Assembly (NCBI RefSeq): GCF_000283155.1
Contig: NW_004454178.1
Coordinates: 23,470,937 to 23,534,936 of the forward strand
Direction of reading: 5' to 3'
Source of the DNA: Ceratotherium simum simum
Lineage: Eukaryota; Chordata; Mammalia; Perissodactyla; Rhinocerotidae
Length of the DNA: 64,000 nucleotides
Part shown: positions 1 through 11,847 of the stretch, piece by piece
Position numbering within the stretch: the stretch's first letter is position 1
Layout: each line of letters opens with the position of its first letter
Translations under genes and position numbers: made by a program
The notes under the pieces: generated by a model
What the model was told of the DNA's origin: nothing
What the model saw: only the letters and a program-made list of their open reading frames with translations
Database searches by the model: none

Positions 1-2084
1 GTTTCTTTCAGATAACAGCTCCTCCATTGTAGCATTCCGTGGTCAAGATCACTGGGGGTCCAGTTCAAATATAAATCAGAATCATTCCTTCCAGTTTAAA
101 GAAACCTTCAATTATTTCAACTCCAAATGGAGTGTTCTTTTCTGTAAGAACCAACGAAGGCAGCTTGATCCTTGATGATTTCAGTTAAAAACATAAGAAG
201 GATGTTAGAGATACGGAGCTGTGCATGCCCATGGGAACAGATATCTCTAGAAGTAAATAAAAAATTGGTGTAGAAACTTTTTTTCCTTTCTGAAAAATGT
301 GTGTGTTTGGTGAAGAATAGTGTTTCAGCTGTTGACTTGATGCTTTCAAGCCCAGCAAAATGGTCGGCATGGGACGGGCAATAGGAAAGGGGAGGACGCT
401 GAGACCATCTCTGCAGGTTGTCCCAGCAGCCTTCAGGGAGGCAGCTGACGGAGGCCTGGGCCTCCGCTGGAACCCGGGCCTTGGGAAGGAGACTTTCTGT
501 GCTAGAGTCAAGTCCTTGATTAGCCTGCGTGCTGCGTGCTTGTTCCCACGTTGGCAGAGGAGAATTTTTCAAAGTAGTCATGACATTTTGCCCTCTCCAA
601 ACCTTGTGACCCAGTGTTTTGCGGTTACCACTCACACAGGGAACATTCATCTTTCTAGGATATTTCTAGTGAGTGGTAAAACCCCAAAATATCCTGACCC
701 ACCAACAAGTAGTCATCAGAGTTCTGAACATGGATATGCTCTTACTCCTACGTGATTTCTCTCTTCAGTTCTAAGAGGTGGTTTTATAAGGACTGGAAGG
801 GAGAGAGAGAAGTCACAGTGGGACTTCTGGGCATGGAGTTGTGTGATCACTTGCCGTTCTCCCTGAAAGGGATTATAAAATTCAGTGATAGCTGAAGAAA
901 CCTCCCCTCGAAACAGTGCTTGTCTAATCAAAGTGAATTTTGTGCAGAACACACCTATTGCATTTATCATATAAAAGAGAAGGAATATTTTAAAGATGGA
1001 ATTATTATGGCAAAAGAAGAAAGTGAACAATTGAATTAAGTTGTTGGGGATATAATACCAAATAATAAACTAGAGGATAAGATATGGACATCTTAGAATT
1101 TATGTTTTATAAAACGTTATTACTTGATTGCTGTAATCGTATTTTGTTGCTCAAAGGAAAATCCTTAGTTTGATTCTCCTTTTGGGTAATATCGTCATAC
1201 CTCATTATCACCATATTGCACATAAACTTGTCCATGTAACCCATACCAAGAAATGGATTGTAGCCCAGTAAGCATTATGTAAGCATTGTGCAGATAAGCA
1301 TAAGTAAGCATTATGATGGCACTGTCCATAAACACCTCAGAATCTGTCATAGCAAGTGTTCCTTAAGCAGATAAAAATGGGCAAGAGGAGAAGTGCAGGC
1401 ATCATTTTGCAGTGATGAGTATTGTGCTGTATAGCTGGAAATAGCAGACTTCATCTTTGGAATAAATGTTTAAACTTATTTGTAAATGTAATCACTTAAA
1501 TGAGAACTTACCATCTGATGTGCTTAATATTTTCGTCTTGAATGGTACCAAACACCAGACTACATCCATCCCCACAGTGGAGCAGTAACCTAGCTATGGG
1601 ATGTAAGCAGGGTCTCTGGTTCTCTAAGTCCCCTTTCCCCACGTCAGGTTATGTTATTCATCCACTGCTGCATCACGTCCTCAGCACATGATTTCTTTTC
1701 TTCCTCTCTTTCCTTTTGTAAACGGTACCTCTGACAACTTTGGCATAACTGATCATCATACCTTTGGAGTTTTGGAGAGTGGTAAGAGTGTCATTGAATT
1801 GTCCCAGTAGTAAGCACTGTTCAGGTCCATGGTGTTCAAGAAATACCATCCAGTGAATCAGTGGGCTCATGCCAAGTGATGACTATAACTCAAAAACACA
1901 GATATGAGGCAAATAACGAGCAGTTTACACACGAAGAGACACCATCACTAGAAACACAAGGAAAATATTCAGACCTTTTAGATTTTAAAGACAAACAAAA
2001 TTAGCAGCATTTTAAGCTTTTTCTAAATAATAAACTATAGAGAAAAGGAAAACCCACTGTTGGTGAGATTAATAACAACTAATG
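1..2084. other. Intronic sequence, no recognised element
   Basis: I see no repeat family, exon or RNA gene that I can support. Open frames here are short, overlap on both strands and match no family I know. The only local structure is a small cluster of imperfect direct repeats at 1268-1315. Confidence 0.5.
1268..1315. repeat. Short cluster of gtaagcattatg direct repeats
   Basis: The 12-mer gtaagcattatg occurs at 1268-1279, as gtaagcattgtg at 1279-1290 and again at 1304-1315. A degenerate gataagcata lies between the last two. This looks like a local slippage or duplication product and no function is implied. Confidence 0.5.
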
Positions 2085-2218
2085 TCTACAGAGGCTTTAC
2101 AATTGATAAAGTGCTTTGTGTAATTTGATCCTTATATCAACTACAGGGACATATTATTATCATCATCATTATCACCATTTTATTATTATTATTTTATCCA
2201 TTTTACAAATTATAGACA
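2085..2218. repeat. MIR-like remnant with an ATT/ATC-rich stretch
   Basis: The text around 2085-2150 (aaagtgctttgtgtaatttg, then an ATT/ATC trinucleotide-rich run at about 2152-2196, then ttatccattttaca) resembles the 3' half of old MIR elements. The resemblance is weak and the trinucleotide run has blurred it. Confidence 0.35.
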
Positions 2219-2700
2219 ATTTTTTTTCGAATTATTTTATTGAGGTCATATTGGCTTATAACATTGTATAAATTTCAGGTGTACATTATTATTAGTTTCT
2301 ATATAGACTGCATTGTGTTCACCACCAATAGTCCAATTTTTATCTGTCACCATATGTGCCCCTTTACCCATTTCACCCACCCCCCGCACTCCCTTCCCCT
2401 CTGGTAACCACTAATCTATTCTCTTTGTCCATGTGTTTATCTTTCACATGAGTGAAATCATATGGTGTTTGTCTTTCTCTGTCTGACTTGTTTCGCTTAA
2501 CATAATACCCTCAAGGTCCATCCATGGTGTTGCAAATGGGACGATTTTGTCCTTTTTTATGGCTGAGTAGTATTCCATTGTATATATATACCACATCTTC
2601 TTTATCCATTCATCAGTTGATGGGCACTTGGGTTGATTCCGTGTCTTGGCTATTGTGAATAATTCTGCAGTGAACATAGGGGTGCCTAAGTCTCTTCAAA
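2219..2700 (-). mobile_element. L1 LINE 3' end, 3' part of a twin-primed insertion
   Basis: Read on the minus strand this is the end of L1 ORF2 and its 3' UTR, ending in a poly(A) that appears as poly(T) at 2221-2228. The ORF2 C-terminus is legible at about 2444-2677 on the minus strand, with hallmark residues MEYYSAIKK and WMDLEGIMLSETSQTEKDKH. The frame is short and 5'-truncated, so this is a dead copy. At 2700 it abuts a second L1 segment in the opposite orientation that corresponds to the immediately preceding part of ORF2. Confidence 0.9.
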
Positions 2701-2962
2701 ACTATAGTGAGAGATCACCTTACACCTGTTAGAATGGCTATAATTACCAAGACAAAAAAATAACAAATATTGGAGAGGATGTGGAGAAAAGAGAACTCTC
2801 ATACACTGCTGGTGGGAATGTAAACTGGTGCAGCCACTACGGAAAACAGTATGGAAATTTCTCAAAATATTAAAAATAGAAATACCATACGATGTAGCTA
2901 TCCCACTACTGGGTATTTATCCAAAGAACTTGAAATCAACAATTCAAAGAGACTGTATTGTT
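2701..2962 (+). mobile_element. L1 LINE ORF2 segment, inverted 5' part of the same insertion
   Basis: This is L1 ORF2 sequence on the + strand. Landmarks are tgttagaatggctataatta, the ggatgtggagaaaag block, cactgctggtgggaatgtaa and ctgggtatttatccaaag. It ends near 2962 at tcaaagagact, the same L1 position where the adjoining minus-strand piece begins (its reverse complement also reads through gagact and on to the cccctatgttcac motif). That arrangement is the expected product of twin priming during L1 integration. Confidence 0.88.
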
Positions 2963-3059
2963 TTCACGATGCCCAGGTTGCATCTTCTTTTAGCCCACTG
3001 GTCATTATGAAAATTAATTAGCAATATATCACAAATCAGAAAGATATTAATGCTGCTTG

Positions 3060-3600
3060 ACCCAATAAGAACTCTTTAGGGATTTTATCCTAAGGAAAAA
3101 TCTAAAGGTAGAAGATGTCCTTTGCAGTATTGTTTATAATAATGAAAAATTAGAAACAGCCAAAACGGGCCGGCCCTGTGGCTTGGTGGTTAAGTGCGCG
3201 CGCTGCAATGCTGGTGGCCTGGGTTCGGATCCCGGGTGCGCATCGAGGCACCACTTCTCCGTCCATCCTGAGGCCGAGTCCCACATACAGCAACTAGAAG
3301 GATGTTCAGCTATGACATACAACTATCTACTGGGGCTTTGGGGGGAAAACATAAAATAAATAAAATCTTTAAAAAAAAAAAAAAAAAAAGAAACAGCCAA
3401 AACTATCCAGAAGTAGAAGAACACTAGTATAAATTATCTACATTAAATCAGTAAGATGTTGTATATCTAAAATTATTGTGAAGATTATGGAACAGTGTGG
3501 GAAAACGGAAGGAAGTCATATTGAAAAAGTAGAATGTAAAGTGTCATCTTTTTTATGGTCATAACTAAGAAGAATGTGTGCTTATGTTCAATAAAGAGTT
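3060..3600 (+). mobile_element. Decayed L1 (L1M-type) fragment split by an ERE
   Basis: Sequence on both sides of the ERE at 3167-3389 resembles the 3' part of an old L1. Examples are ggattttatcctaaggaaa and gcagtattgtttataataat before the ERE, and a diverged continuation after it to roughly 3600. The ERE inserted within it and left a 14-bp target duplication, so the L1 is the older of the two. Family assignment is by eye. Confidence 0.55.
3167..3389 (+). mobile_element. ERE SINE (tRNA-derived), young subtype A
   Basis: This is a full-length perissodactyl tRNA-derived SINE. It has a gggccggccc start, an A-box-like tggcttggtggttaag, a B-box ggttcggatcc, a 3' body with agcaactagaaggatgt and actatctactggggctttgg, and a poly(A) tail. 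It is flanked by the direct repeat gaaacagccaaaac at 3153-3166 and 3390-3403. It carries the subtype A markers gtccatcctgaggccgag. It is a retroposed SINE and not a functional tRNA gene. Confidence 0.95.
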
Positions 3601-5129
3601 GATCTATTAGATGGCATTTTGGAAGACTTGTCATTTACATTATTTATATATCTGTATAATTTTGCAGTATAAGTTTTAGGAAATTTGTACAGCAAAATAG
3701 ACTCCCATTTTTTTTCCTTGGCGTCATAATTAGAATAGGGAGAAAGAATAAAATGAGCCCTTTCCACATTTTAGAAAATAACCATGAACTATCCAGTTCT
3801 GGGATTTTTTTTATTCTGAGCATGGCCACAAGGTTACGTTTAGTAGTAATTACATTTGCCATCACAACTGAGTCTAGACTCCTACATTCTTTTTTCTCTA
3901 AGCATACTGCAGAAAATATATATAACAAAAGAAATACATAGTAGTCTGAGAAACACAAGATTCCCATCTCAGTACTAGATGTGTTGACATGCACTCTTTT
4001 GCAAAACAAGTATCCCATAAGGCAGAGTCCTGGATGCCTGCATCTTTAAGAAAAGATACTGAATGTGTCCTTGGAAAACAATCCTCTTAGCCTGAAATCC
4101 TGGTTGCCAAAAGGAGGGCAGATTTCCAATGCAAATAGTGAGGCGATGGGCCCTGCTCACAGGCCCTTAAATCATTTGTATCTCACTTTTTATGGTAGTG
4201 TTGTGAATTATATTCTTTTTGGGTTTATAATTAGAGGACGGAACAGATGGCGAAGGCCTCGTTGGAGGTGATGTGGCCATTAGAATAGCCTCCATCGTCC
4301 AGTCGTGATTCCAGCAAACTGGTGTCCCCGCCGGCACACGCAGCGGGACGTGGTGCAACTCTAGGTTTGTGAGGGAACCTCACACTCTGAGCTTTTCTGG
4401 CGTTTGAAGCTACCTGGGAACGAGAATGGTATGTTTCTAAGAGTGAGGCATCTGAGGGGAAGAGTGAGTTTTTATCAATCATATCCTGTAATTATGATTT
4501 TTTTTTTAATTATAAAATTCCACAGTGGAAATGAATGTCTCTTTTACACTCATGTGCTCATAGAATCCTCTTTGGGTGTCTCTCCCCCACTGTCTCAGTG
4601 CATGAAACTTCAGCATCACCTATTGCCAAGAGATGCTGCTCTTCAGGCTGTTTAACCAGTAAGTCCAATGCCAGGTTTTTTTTTCCTAGTTAAAGCCTTT
4701 GGTAATATCAAGTCTTGTTTGTGAACATGGACCAAAATCGGAAAGTGCAGTGAGCAAAATTTTGTATTTTAAAAGAAATTGTTGATGAATCTATTTGAAT
4801 GCCGTGAAAAGCTTGTTTCAGAGTATACCTTCAAAAATCCAAACGTGCTATTTTTAATGTAATAAGCCTATAGCTTAAAAGAGGAGTTGTGTCTTTGATG
4901 TCATTTGGTGGATGAAAACATTCTTGTTCAATAGAAAACCAGCGTCGTTTTCATGCTCGTTTGAGATCAGTTCAGGCAACATACTGATATTCATTCAGAT
5001 ATAAATGCCATATTCACTTTGAAATGCAAATTGTTTAAAGAAAAATAGCATATGGTGGAGGTAAGTACCTTTTCAAATCAACTCTTACACTTTAGGGATA
5101 TAAGTAAAGCTAAAATTATTCTTTGGGAA

Positions 5130-5320
5130 GAATCTGGCGCCTTTGACACATGGAAGCTTGCACTAATCAGGGCGGCGCAGTAAGCACACACATATCCATA
5201 TCAAGGAGATGGCGCTGGGGCTCCATGGATTAGCATGGTAATGTAGCCGCCCCCTGCTAATCAGGCCAGCAGCCAGCTGATCAGTAGATGGGCTGCTGGA
5301 GGAAACACTCTGAGTTCAGA
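5130..5320. promoter_or_regulatory. Possible intronic regulatory element
   Basis: This repeat-free block has clustered TAAT-core words: actaatcag near 5163, gattag near 5228 and gctaatcagg near 5255. It also holds ctgatcag and several ggcgc motifs, plus a CTCF-like match at 5246-5260. TAATCA/TGATTA words suit homeodomain factors, but such short words are common by chance. Conservation has not been tested. Confidence 0.25.
5246..5260 (-). promoter_or_regulatory. CTCF-like motif
   Basis: Read on the minus strand the sequence is ttagcagggggcggc. It fits 13 of the 15 positions of the CTCF core pattern ccasyagrkggcrsy; only the first two bases fail. The agggggcgg core is intact. Binding is not demonstrated. 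Confidence 0.25.
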
Positions 5321-5579
5321 ATGCACCAGGAAGTTGGCCATGTATTTCATGGTAATGCAAATATTATTTGGGGAAAAAAATACTGAGACAATACCAAATA
5401 GGTCTTTTTGTGACCCCCTTCCTGTGGATGCCAGCGCCCCATCTTTGTAGGGCTGGGCAACTCTTTGGGACTTAATGCTGGTGAAACTGTCTTCTGCCCA
5501 ACCTGACTCTCTCTCTCATATTTCCTGACCTGACCTGCATTCACAAACCATTCAAATGACCTTTTTAAGCTTCTTTTGG

Positions 5580-6070
5580 GGGTAGGATAAATTTTATTGA
5601 TGTAACATGTACATAGATTGTGCAAAATCCTAAGTTATAGCTGAGTGTACAGGTGACCAGCAGGCAGATCGAGAAGCAGCAGGTGGCCGACACCTCAGGA
5701 AGCCCCCATGGGACCCTTCCTGTCGCTTCCCACATCTCCCCTCCACACACACGTGAGGGTATTCACCATCCGACGTCTCAGTCCCTCCATCAGTATTGCC
5801 TGTTGACTTTGAACCGTCGGGGGGGACCCTAACAGTTGGCACTCTCGTTTTGCCTTGTTTTGCTCCACATCCTATCTGGATGTCCATGCTGTGTGGCCCC
5901 TGTCAGTAGTTGATCCTTCTGATTGGTGTGTAATATTCCATCATGTGGATATGCCATGGGATACCCGTGTTGGGTGGACATTTCAGCCGTTTCCAGTTTG
6001 GGGCTGTTCTGAAGCGTGCTGCTGCCGTGAACATTCTTATACATGTTTTCTGGTGGACGAGTTTATGCAC
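5580..6070 (-). mobile_element. Decayed L1 (L1M-type) 3' end
   Basis: On the minus strand this reads as an old L1 3' region. On the plus strand the L1 landmarks are the ttttattgatgtaacatgta start, gtgtaatattccatcatgtg, and the end ggggctgttctgaagcgtgc followed by gtgaacattcttatacatgt. Many mismatches indicate an ancient copy. Frames overlapping it are broken L1 or chance. Confidence 0.65.
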
Positions 6071-8090
6071 ATCTGTATGATTTTAATCTAGAGGGACGAG
6101 AAAGAGGAATCTTGAATGAGAGAAAAATGTAGCGGGCCATTCTATGAACGCTCCATGTCAGGTGAGCCAGTTAGAAGAGCAGTTTGGGTTGTCCTGGGAT
6201 GGGGTAACATCCCTTCTTTCTATACTACTCTTTATAGAGATGGGTCCATTTCTAAAGTCTGAAATAAATCTACAGTATTCCATGAAGTCTTTGCTGAACC
6301 TCGCAGCAGCTGTCAGCTCCTGGCCCCTCCTACCATCTTATGGCTCTTGTGTTCCTAACCTTGTGTTTTGGCCACACGTGGACTTGTCTGATACCTTCTA
6401 CTGGGCTAGGCTACAGCTTCCCTAAGGACATGGACTCTGTTTCCTTTATTGTGCCTGGCACAGTGGGGGTTCGATGCAATGAGACAAGGAAATCCAGGAG
6501 GTTGGAGTTAGAATAGGTGGCAAATGCTGGCAGGGTCCGATTTTACCCTCCTTGCAAGTTAACAAGCTAAGCTGCCAGTTTCTCTGGATGATGAGACTCC
6601 TGGTTCAGGACAAATGACAGTTTATTACTCCCAGCTGGAGCAGTGGCCAGAGTATCAGCGTTGTCGTGTGCCAGTTCCCCCAAGGGCAGGTGACACCAGC
6701 ACACACAGTGGGTTGCATCACAGGAGAGCAACCTGGGGTGAAGGAAACCCAGTCTTTTCTACTGGGACGCAAGCAAACCTGCCCAGCCTTTGCCATGGAG
6801 GCGACGTTATTATCCTAGACAGCAAACAGATCTGCTGTCCTCTGGAGGAAGACGTTATTTCTGTCATCCAAGTCTCTTCACTATACAGACATCCCTGAAA
6901 TGAGAATCAGAAGGTTGCCAGCACCTGTGCCACAAAATGTGAAGAAACAGACCCATGGGGCAGTCTACCAGCAGGAGGGTGGGGGATATTTGGGTAGCAC
7001 ACAGGGAGCATGGAAGATGGGGTAAGGAGGAGGAAGGGAGGGAAAGAATGGAAAATACCCACCTCCTACCCTCAAGGAGGTCCCAGCCCTGGTGCTCACC
7101 CCTGGGGGAAGCCAGTGTCCCCTTGGCTTCCTTTTAAGGCCTCTAGTCTGTTGACACTGGCTTAGAGCTTGGTGAGTTAGAACCGTTGTTAGACCTACCT
7201 CCTGTGCTCCAGGAAAGAGAACCTTCCAGTCTGGCTTTAGAATCTCTTCTCTCTAGGGAAAGACAGATGTGCCTGCAAAGAAAGTGATTTCCAGCCATGT
7301 GCTAAGAGTTCCTCCCCATCTAATAGACCTCAGCTTCCCATCTCATTTCCCGGGTACACTAATGAAATTCTGTAGCAAAACAGATGTATGTGTGGTTAGG
7401 TGGTCAGCTGCTGGAGAAGGAAATAGGAGTCTTTCTCTCTTGGGCATCACTAGGGCAGGGGGTCGGAGCAGGGCTTCTCTCGGACCACGTGCACCTGCAG
7501 GGTGGCTCCATCGGCTCAGGGCGCACTCGTGCCTGTCAATCCTGCTGGTGTTTTTGGTTTGTAACTCCAGTCTTGACTGTCTTGTGCTTGTGATTCTTAG
7601 GTCTGGGCAGCAAGAGCTTAGGTCTTTTCTTAAACGCACTCTCTTAGCTAATCAGGTAGAGGTGTAAGAATTTGATTTAATTAGTCAATATAGCAGCCCC
7701 AGAGCTAGGTGTCTTTATTGATTATTGACGGTCCTTTGGTTTTAGATCCCCACCATTCCACCCAACCGAGGAAGAGGAGGCCTCTGCCTGGCACGGCTGC
7801 TTGGAGCCGAGGGAGGCCCGGCCTCGTTGTTGGGCCACACTTCACGCTGACCCTTTCAGGGCTTCAGCGATGTTCAGGAGGCACGGCTTGATTCTCAGGT
7901 GGTCTTGATCTTAAGATCCTTAGCTCTCAGGAAATCAGATCGGTCCTGGGCTTCTTTCACAAATGAGGACTCCAGATCCTCAGCCTCAATTAATAACTTG
8001 TTAATGTGAAACGAATTACCATCAAAAGAAAGATGGAACCCTGGAGTACTTTGAGAGAAAATAAAGTGATTTTAAACTTCGCATCTCCCT
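6071..8090. other. Intronic sequence, mostly unassigned
   Basis: No gene is supportable. A short L2-like tail (gacatggactctgtttcctt, then gcctggcacag) lies at about 6424-6470. The frames at 6614-6898 and 7269-7667 have no recognisable domain, and opposite-strand frames overlap them, which is typical of intron noise. Confidence 0.45.
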
Positions 8091-8096
8091 TATATG

Positions 8097-8126
8097 CTTA
8101 GAGGGACTTTCAAAAGTCCCTCTAAG
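8097..8126. repeat. 30-nt near-perfect palindrome
   Basis: Arm cttagagggacttt (8097-8110) is the exact complement of aaagtccctctaag (8113-8126), leaving only two central bases. A further partial copy, ggggactttt, follows at once. With so short a spacer it is more a cruciform-prone quasi-palindrome than an RNA hairpin gene. Confidence 0.7.
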
Positions 8127-11100
8127 GGGACTTTTGGGGAAAGTGGGGAAAACTCCCTGTGGGGTCACATACAGGGCAGATGTTGCTAGGTGTGCACATA
8201 TGAAAAACTGGAGGCAGGGGCAGTGTTACTTGACCAGTTAATCAGTGATATTCATTCAGGAACAGAGATGAAATTATTATTAGCCTTTGTCAGTGTGTGT
8301 AAAAATAAACATCAGAAATGATGACATAAAATACTGTAATTAGATTGTAAATCTGTATAGTTATTAAAAATGTCCATGGAACATTTGGGAGTAGTTGGTT
8401 GCTTTGATTGAAAGATTTACTCAAAGTGAGTAGAAATGGCTCCAAGTGTGACCACTGGCCCAGGACTGCTCACACTCTTGGTGAGATGCTTCACAGGCCA
8501 CGCTAAGCCAGCAAGCCTGCTTTCATGGTCTCGTGACCAAGTCAGTGGACCACTGGTTTGCCTCAAGTTTAAAACATGTGTCTTTATACATTTACATTTA
8601 AAGGCAAGTACCTGTTTGTGGATCTCCAAACTGTATATTTAGGACGGAAATAATATTTCTTACTCTTCATAACTTTTTTGTTCAACAAATACATTTCTGT
8701 ATCATCACAAAAAATGCTTCTGTTTCCTTATGTCACAGTAGTTGGTCTTTTATTATTTGATTTTCAGAAAAATTTTAACTGAAATTCAAATAAAGTAAAT
8801 GAGTATATATAAAAAAGAGATTTACTCTCTTGAGAAAAAATGAGAAATGTTTCACTTCTGAAATGAAAATCTTCCTATGCATATTTTTGGAAGATTTGGT
8901 GACTCACAGTCACCAAAGATCAGGAACCAGGCAGACAGGTAATTGAGTGAGGTGGGGGGGCGGGAGGGCAGGTGTGTGTTCCGGCTTCTGCCACGTGGAT
9001 TCAGATAACACAGATCAGAGATGTAGTCAGCTGCTTGTTTCCCGGCACAAACACAGGCCTGTGGCTGCCGCATATTCTCATTTTTCAAGTGATGCCAGAA
9101 ACTGTGGATTTTTAGATGAAATCTCCCAAGTTAATTCTACTTTAGAAAAGAAATCATTGTCCACTAAGCAAAAACGCGTCCATGAGCTCAGCCCAGACTC
9201 CAGGCCACAAACCTGTGGATCTGTTTTAAAATTTTGCTTTGATAGCTGTGTGTCCATATATACACATTCATTGGGCCAGAATTCAGTCGTGTTGTTTCTG
9301 GTTAGTCCAACAATTAGGAATTGGGTGTGGTTGGGATAAGGAGACCCTCACGAGCTGGAGGGCTCTGAGTTTCAGCTTTCTAAAGGATTCTATACAGCTG
9401 TTTTGGGTCGTGTGCAGATTCTGCGATCAGACAGCAGGAGCACACCCTCTTGCCAGAAGGTTCTTCACCCCAGAGGTCCCAGTTTGGTTGCTTGGGGACC
9501 TCCTCAGGAGCCAAACCCCAGAGCTGCTCTGCCACCAACTTAATGTATTGGACTTGGGCTTAAAATTTCATTTGCCGACCAGCCAGAAGTTTGAAAACCA
9601 GTGGACCAGCCTCAGACACGTGATCAGCACTGTTGCGTAGTTTTACAGGTGTGTGTCCATTTTTAGGAGTATTCTCGTTCCCGTATCTGTAGTGGATGTT
9701 TGGCCTTGAGATGAAGAAACTGTGAACCTAAGATGAGTTCTTTATCGGATCTGTCTCCATGTGGACATTTCCTGTGTTCCTCATCCAAAGTTCAGATGGA
9801 CCTGGCTGTCCTGTGTGCGCATGGATATTGGTGGCTGGAGTTTTGCTTCGAGTAGTCACTGACAGACACACTAAGATAATTCTCTGTGCCTTTAAAGGAA
9901 GTACATTGGGAGGCTTTTAGACTCGTCGTCCTTGGGGAGCCACGCTCCAGAGGGAACAGACGAGGAAGGCGGCAGAGGGGACTTGAGTGTCATGCCGGCA
10001 TCTTCAGCCCAAAGATAGATGGACAGACTGAATTTATGTTTGGTTTTTCAGGTGTTTTGGCCTTGTGTGCCAAAAGCTGGTATACAGTGAGGTTTTGTGA
10101 ACAGATTCCACACTTGATAATGACTCGTCAGGGGTACGAATGGGCGCCGGGGGGAGGAAAGAATCATCCCCTTGACATTTTCACCAAACGGCAGGTGTTC
10201 TGTGGGCAGTACGGGCTTGGGGGGCCTGGCTTAGCGGTGGGGTCATCGCTTGCACGTATCTTCTCACTGTTCTTTTCCCCCATTCTCTTTCTGTCTTTTC
10301 CTCTCACTCACCGTAAAAATGTTAGCAGTGTCGTGTCTGCTAGGAATTCGCGCCATGAAAGCAGGAAAGGGCCTTGGAGCCCCAGGAGGAGTTACGGGGA
10401 GGAACCTCATCCCGAATGCAGCTCTGAATGGTGGGTGTGCAGGATCAGCATCCCCACAGGGAAGAGAAGGCCCAGGCCCACACCCTTTAGTTCAGGAGAG
10501 TTTTTTTGCATAGGGATAGAGGCGTGGATAGAGAGAAGCTGGGGGATAGTGCAGGCGCCAGGGCTGGCAGATGTGGCACTGGGACCACCATGGGCCCAAA
10601 GGGGCAAGGAGAAGAGGGGGTTACCCCAGCAAGCCTCTGCCAGAGGGATAGCCAGCCCAAGGCTACTGCTCGGTGAGGGAGCCCGGGAATAAACGCCTCC
10701 GTTTCATGCTCCTCCCTCCTCGTACTCCTGTTGTGCTCCCCTCTGGTTGAACCCAGCAGGAGCCCAAGATGCTGGAGCTGATGGGTGCAGCCCAAATGGG
10801 TGCCCTCCTAAGAGGGGAGCAGGGCAGAGAAAGAGTGTGGCAGGAAGGTGGCGGGCAGACACAGGTCTGAGCACAGGCTGCAGGAGGAGCCCCGTGCTTT
10901 GCTGCCTGATGGGAGCACCAGCTCCTCAGAGATGTGGCCACACTATGGGCTCTGATTGCCCTATTGTGATAGAGATTTGGCCGTGGAGAAGCACACCCAG
11001 AGGATGGCTACAGAGTGCCCTAAATGATGGCACGTGGAGAATACCAGGAGGAGCGTGTGGTGTGTCCCTAAGTGCCACCTCACTGACCCTAGGCTGCCCC

Positions 11101-11450
11101 TCTGTATCTGAGATGCCACACGCCTGTCCCTCCTCCCTAGGCTGCCGTGAGGGTCTGCACTGGAGGGGGCTTGGGAGCACTAGCTGAGGCCGTCACTCAT
11201 GATGTGTGCGTTTCAAGGGTTCTAGAGCATGCCTAAGTCTTAAACTCAGAGCATCAGAGCTGGGAGGGAGACAGGATAACTGGCTCGAGACTCTGCAGTA
11301 GACAGAGGAGCCAACAGTCCTTGCGCATCCCTCAAGCACCTTTGATATTAGTGGTCTGTGGTGGCAGAGAACTTTGGTTATGGTTTTCGGGTCATGCTAG
11401 TAGTTATTTTCAGGCTTAAGTGTTTGTGTTGTCATCAGTCTGAGCTCTCC
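8127..11450. other. Intronic sequence, no recognised element
   Basis: No repeat family or exon is recognised. GC content rises between roughly 9.9 and 11.2 kb, which lengthens chance frames. The longest (9886-10692, +, 268 codons) opens at a GTG, contains no domain I know and lacks splice-flanked exon structure. I do not call it a gene. Confidence 0.45.
8954..8969 (+). other. G-quadruplex-type motif
   Basis: Seven G (8954-8960), then C, GGG, A, GGG. Splitting the G7 run gives four G-triplets with 1-nt loops on the + strand, a pattern that favours a parallel quadruplex. Confidence 0.45.
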
Positions 11451-11464
11451 AGCAGGTCCACTCA

Positions 11465-11595
11465 GACTTTCACGTGTGCACGGATCACTTGGGGATCTTA
11501 TTAAAAAGCAGGTGCCAGGGTGGGCCTGGGAGTCTGCATTTCTCACGTGCTCCCGGGTGATGCTGCTGCTGTGGGTGTGAGAAGCACAGTTAGGA
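11465..11595 (-). mobile_element. MER5A-like hAT-Charlie remnant
   Basis: The order ggatcacttggggatcttat, then gcctgggagtctgcatttct and gatgctgctgctgtgg matches one strand of the common MER5A nonautonomous hAT element. The ends are eroded, so no target duplication can be assigned. Confidence 0.6.
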
Positions 11596-11847
11596 AGATC
11601 TGTGGTCTTCTCATTCTTCGCTTCTTAGGTGTTACTTTTGACTTTTTTCTGGAATTGGGTAGACCTGCCTAGGAGTAGCTTCCCTTAGACGTTCAAAATG
11701 TGTGCAGTTCCCACACCAGCATAAATTGGCATCATTTTTTAAGATAGAAATGTATTTTTAAAAACAAAATCCTTCATCTTCATTCATCGTTTGTTTGCTG
11801 TCTTGCTCACACGCGTTTCAGTAGATTTTGTAACTTTCTGGGGCTCC

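Larger units (their letters stand above)
3601..5579. other. Intronic sequence, no recognised repeat
   Basis: No repeat or exon is recognised. The frames at 3644-4018 (minus) and 4065-4655 (both strands) are overlapping chance frames. The segment at about 5130-5320 differs in texture: moderately GC-rich, with repeated ctaatcag/gattag homeodomain-like words, ggcgc words and a CTCF-like motif. It is listed separately as a possible regulatory site. Confidence 0.45.

Noticed and set aside
2444..2677. Protein-coding L1 ORF2 fragment
   Set aside because: It is a short C-terminal remnant of a truncated, inverted L1 and is not a functional gene; annotated as a mobile element.
3167..3260. tRNA-like A and B boxes at ERE heads, here and at other copies
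   Set aside because: These are heads of tRNA-derived SINEs with poly(A) tails and target duplications, not tRNA genes. No intact cloverleaf with its own 3' end is present.
9886..10692. Longest open frame in the window (268 codons, +)
   Set aside because: It begins at GTG, not ATG, and no domain or family is recognisable. It lies in GC-richer intron where stops are rarer, and opposite-strand frames overlap it. A frame this long is near what chance allows in 64 kb.
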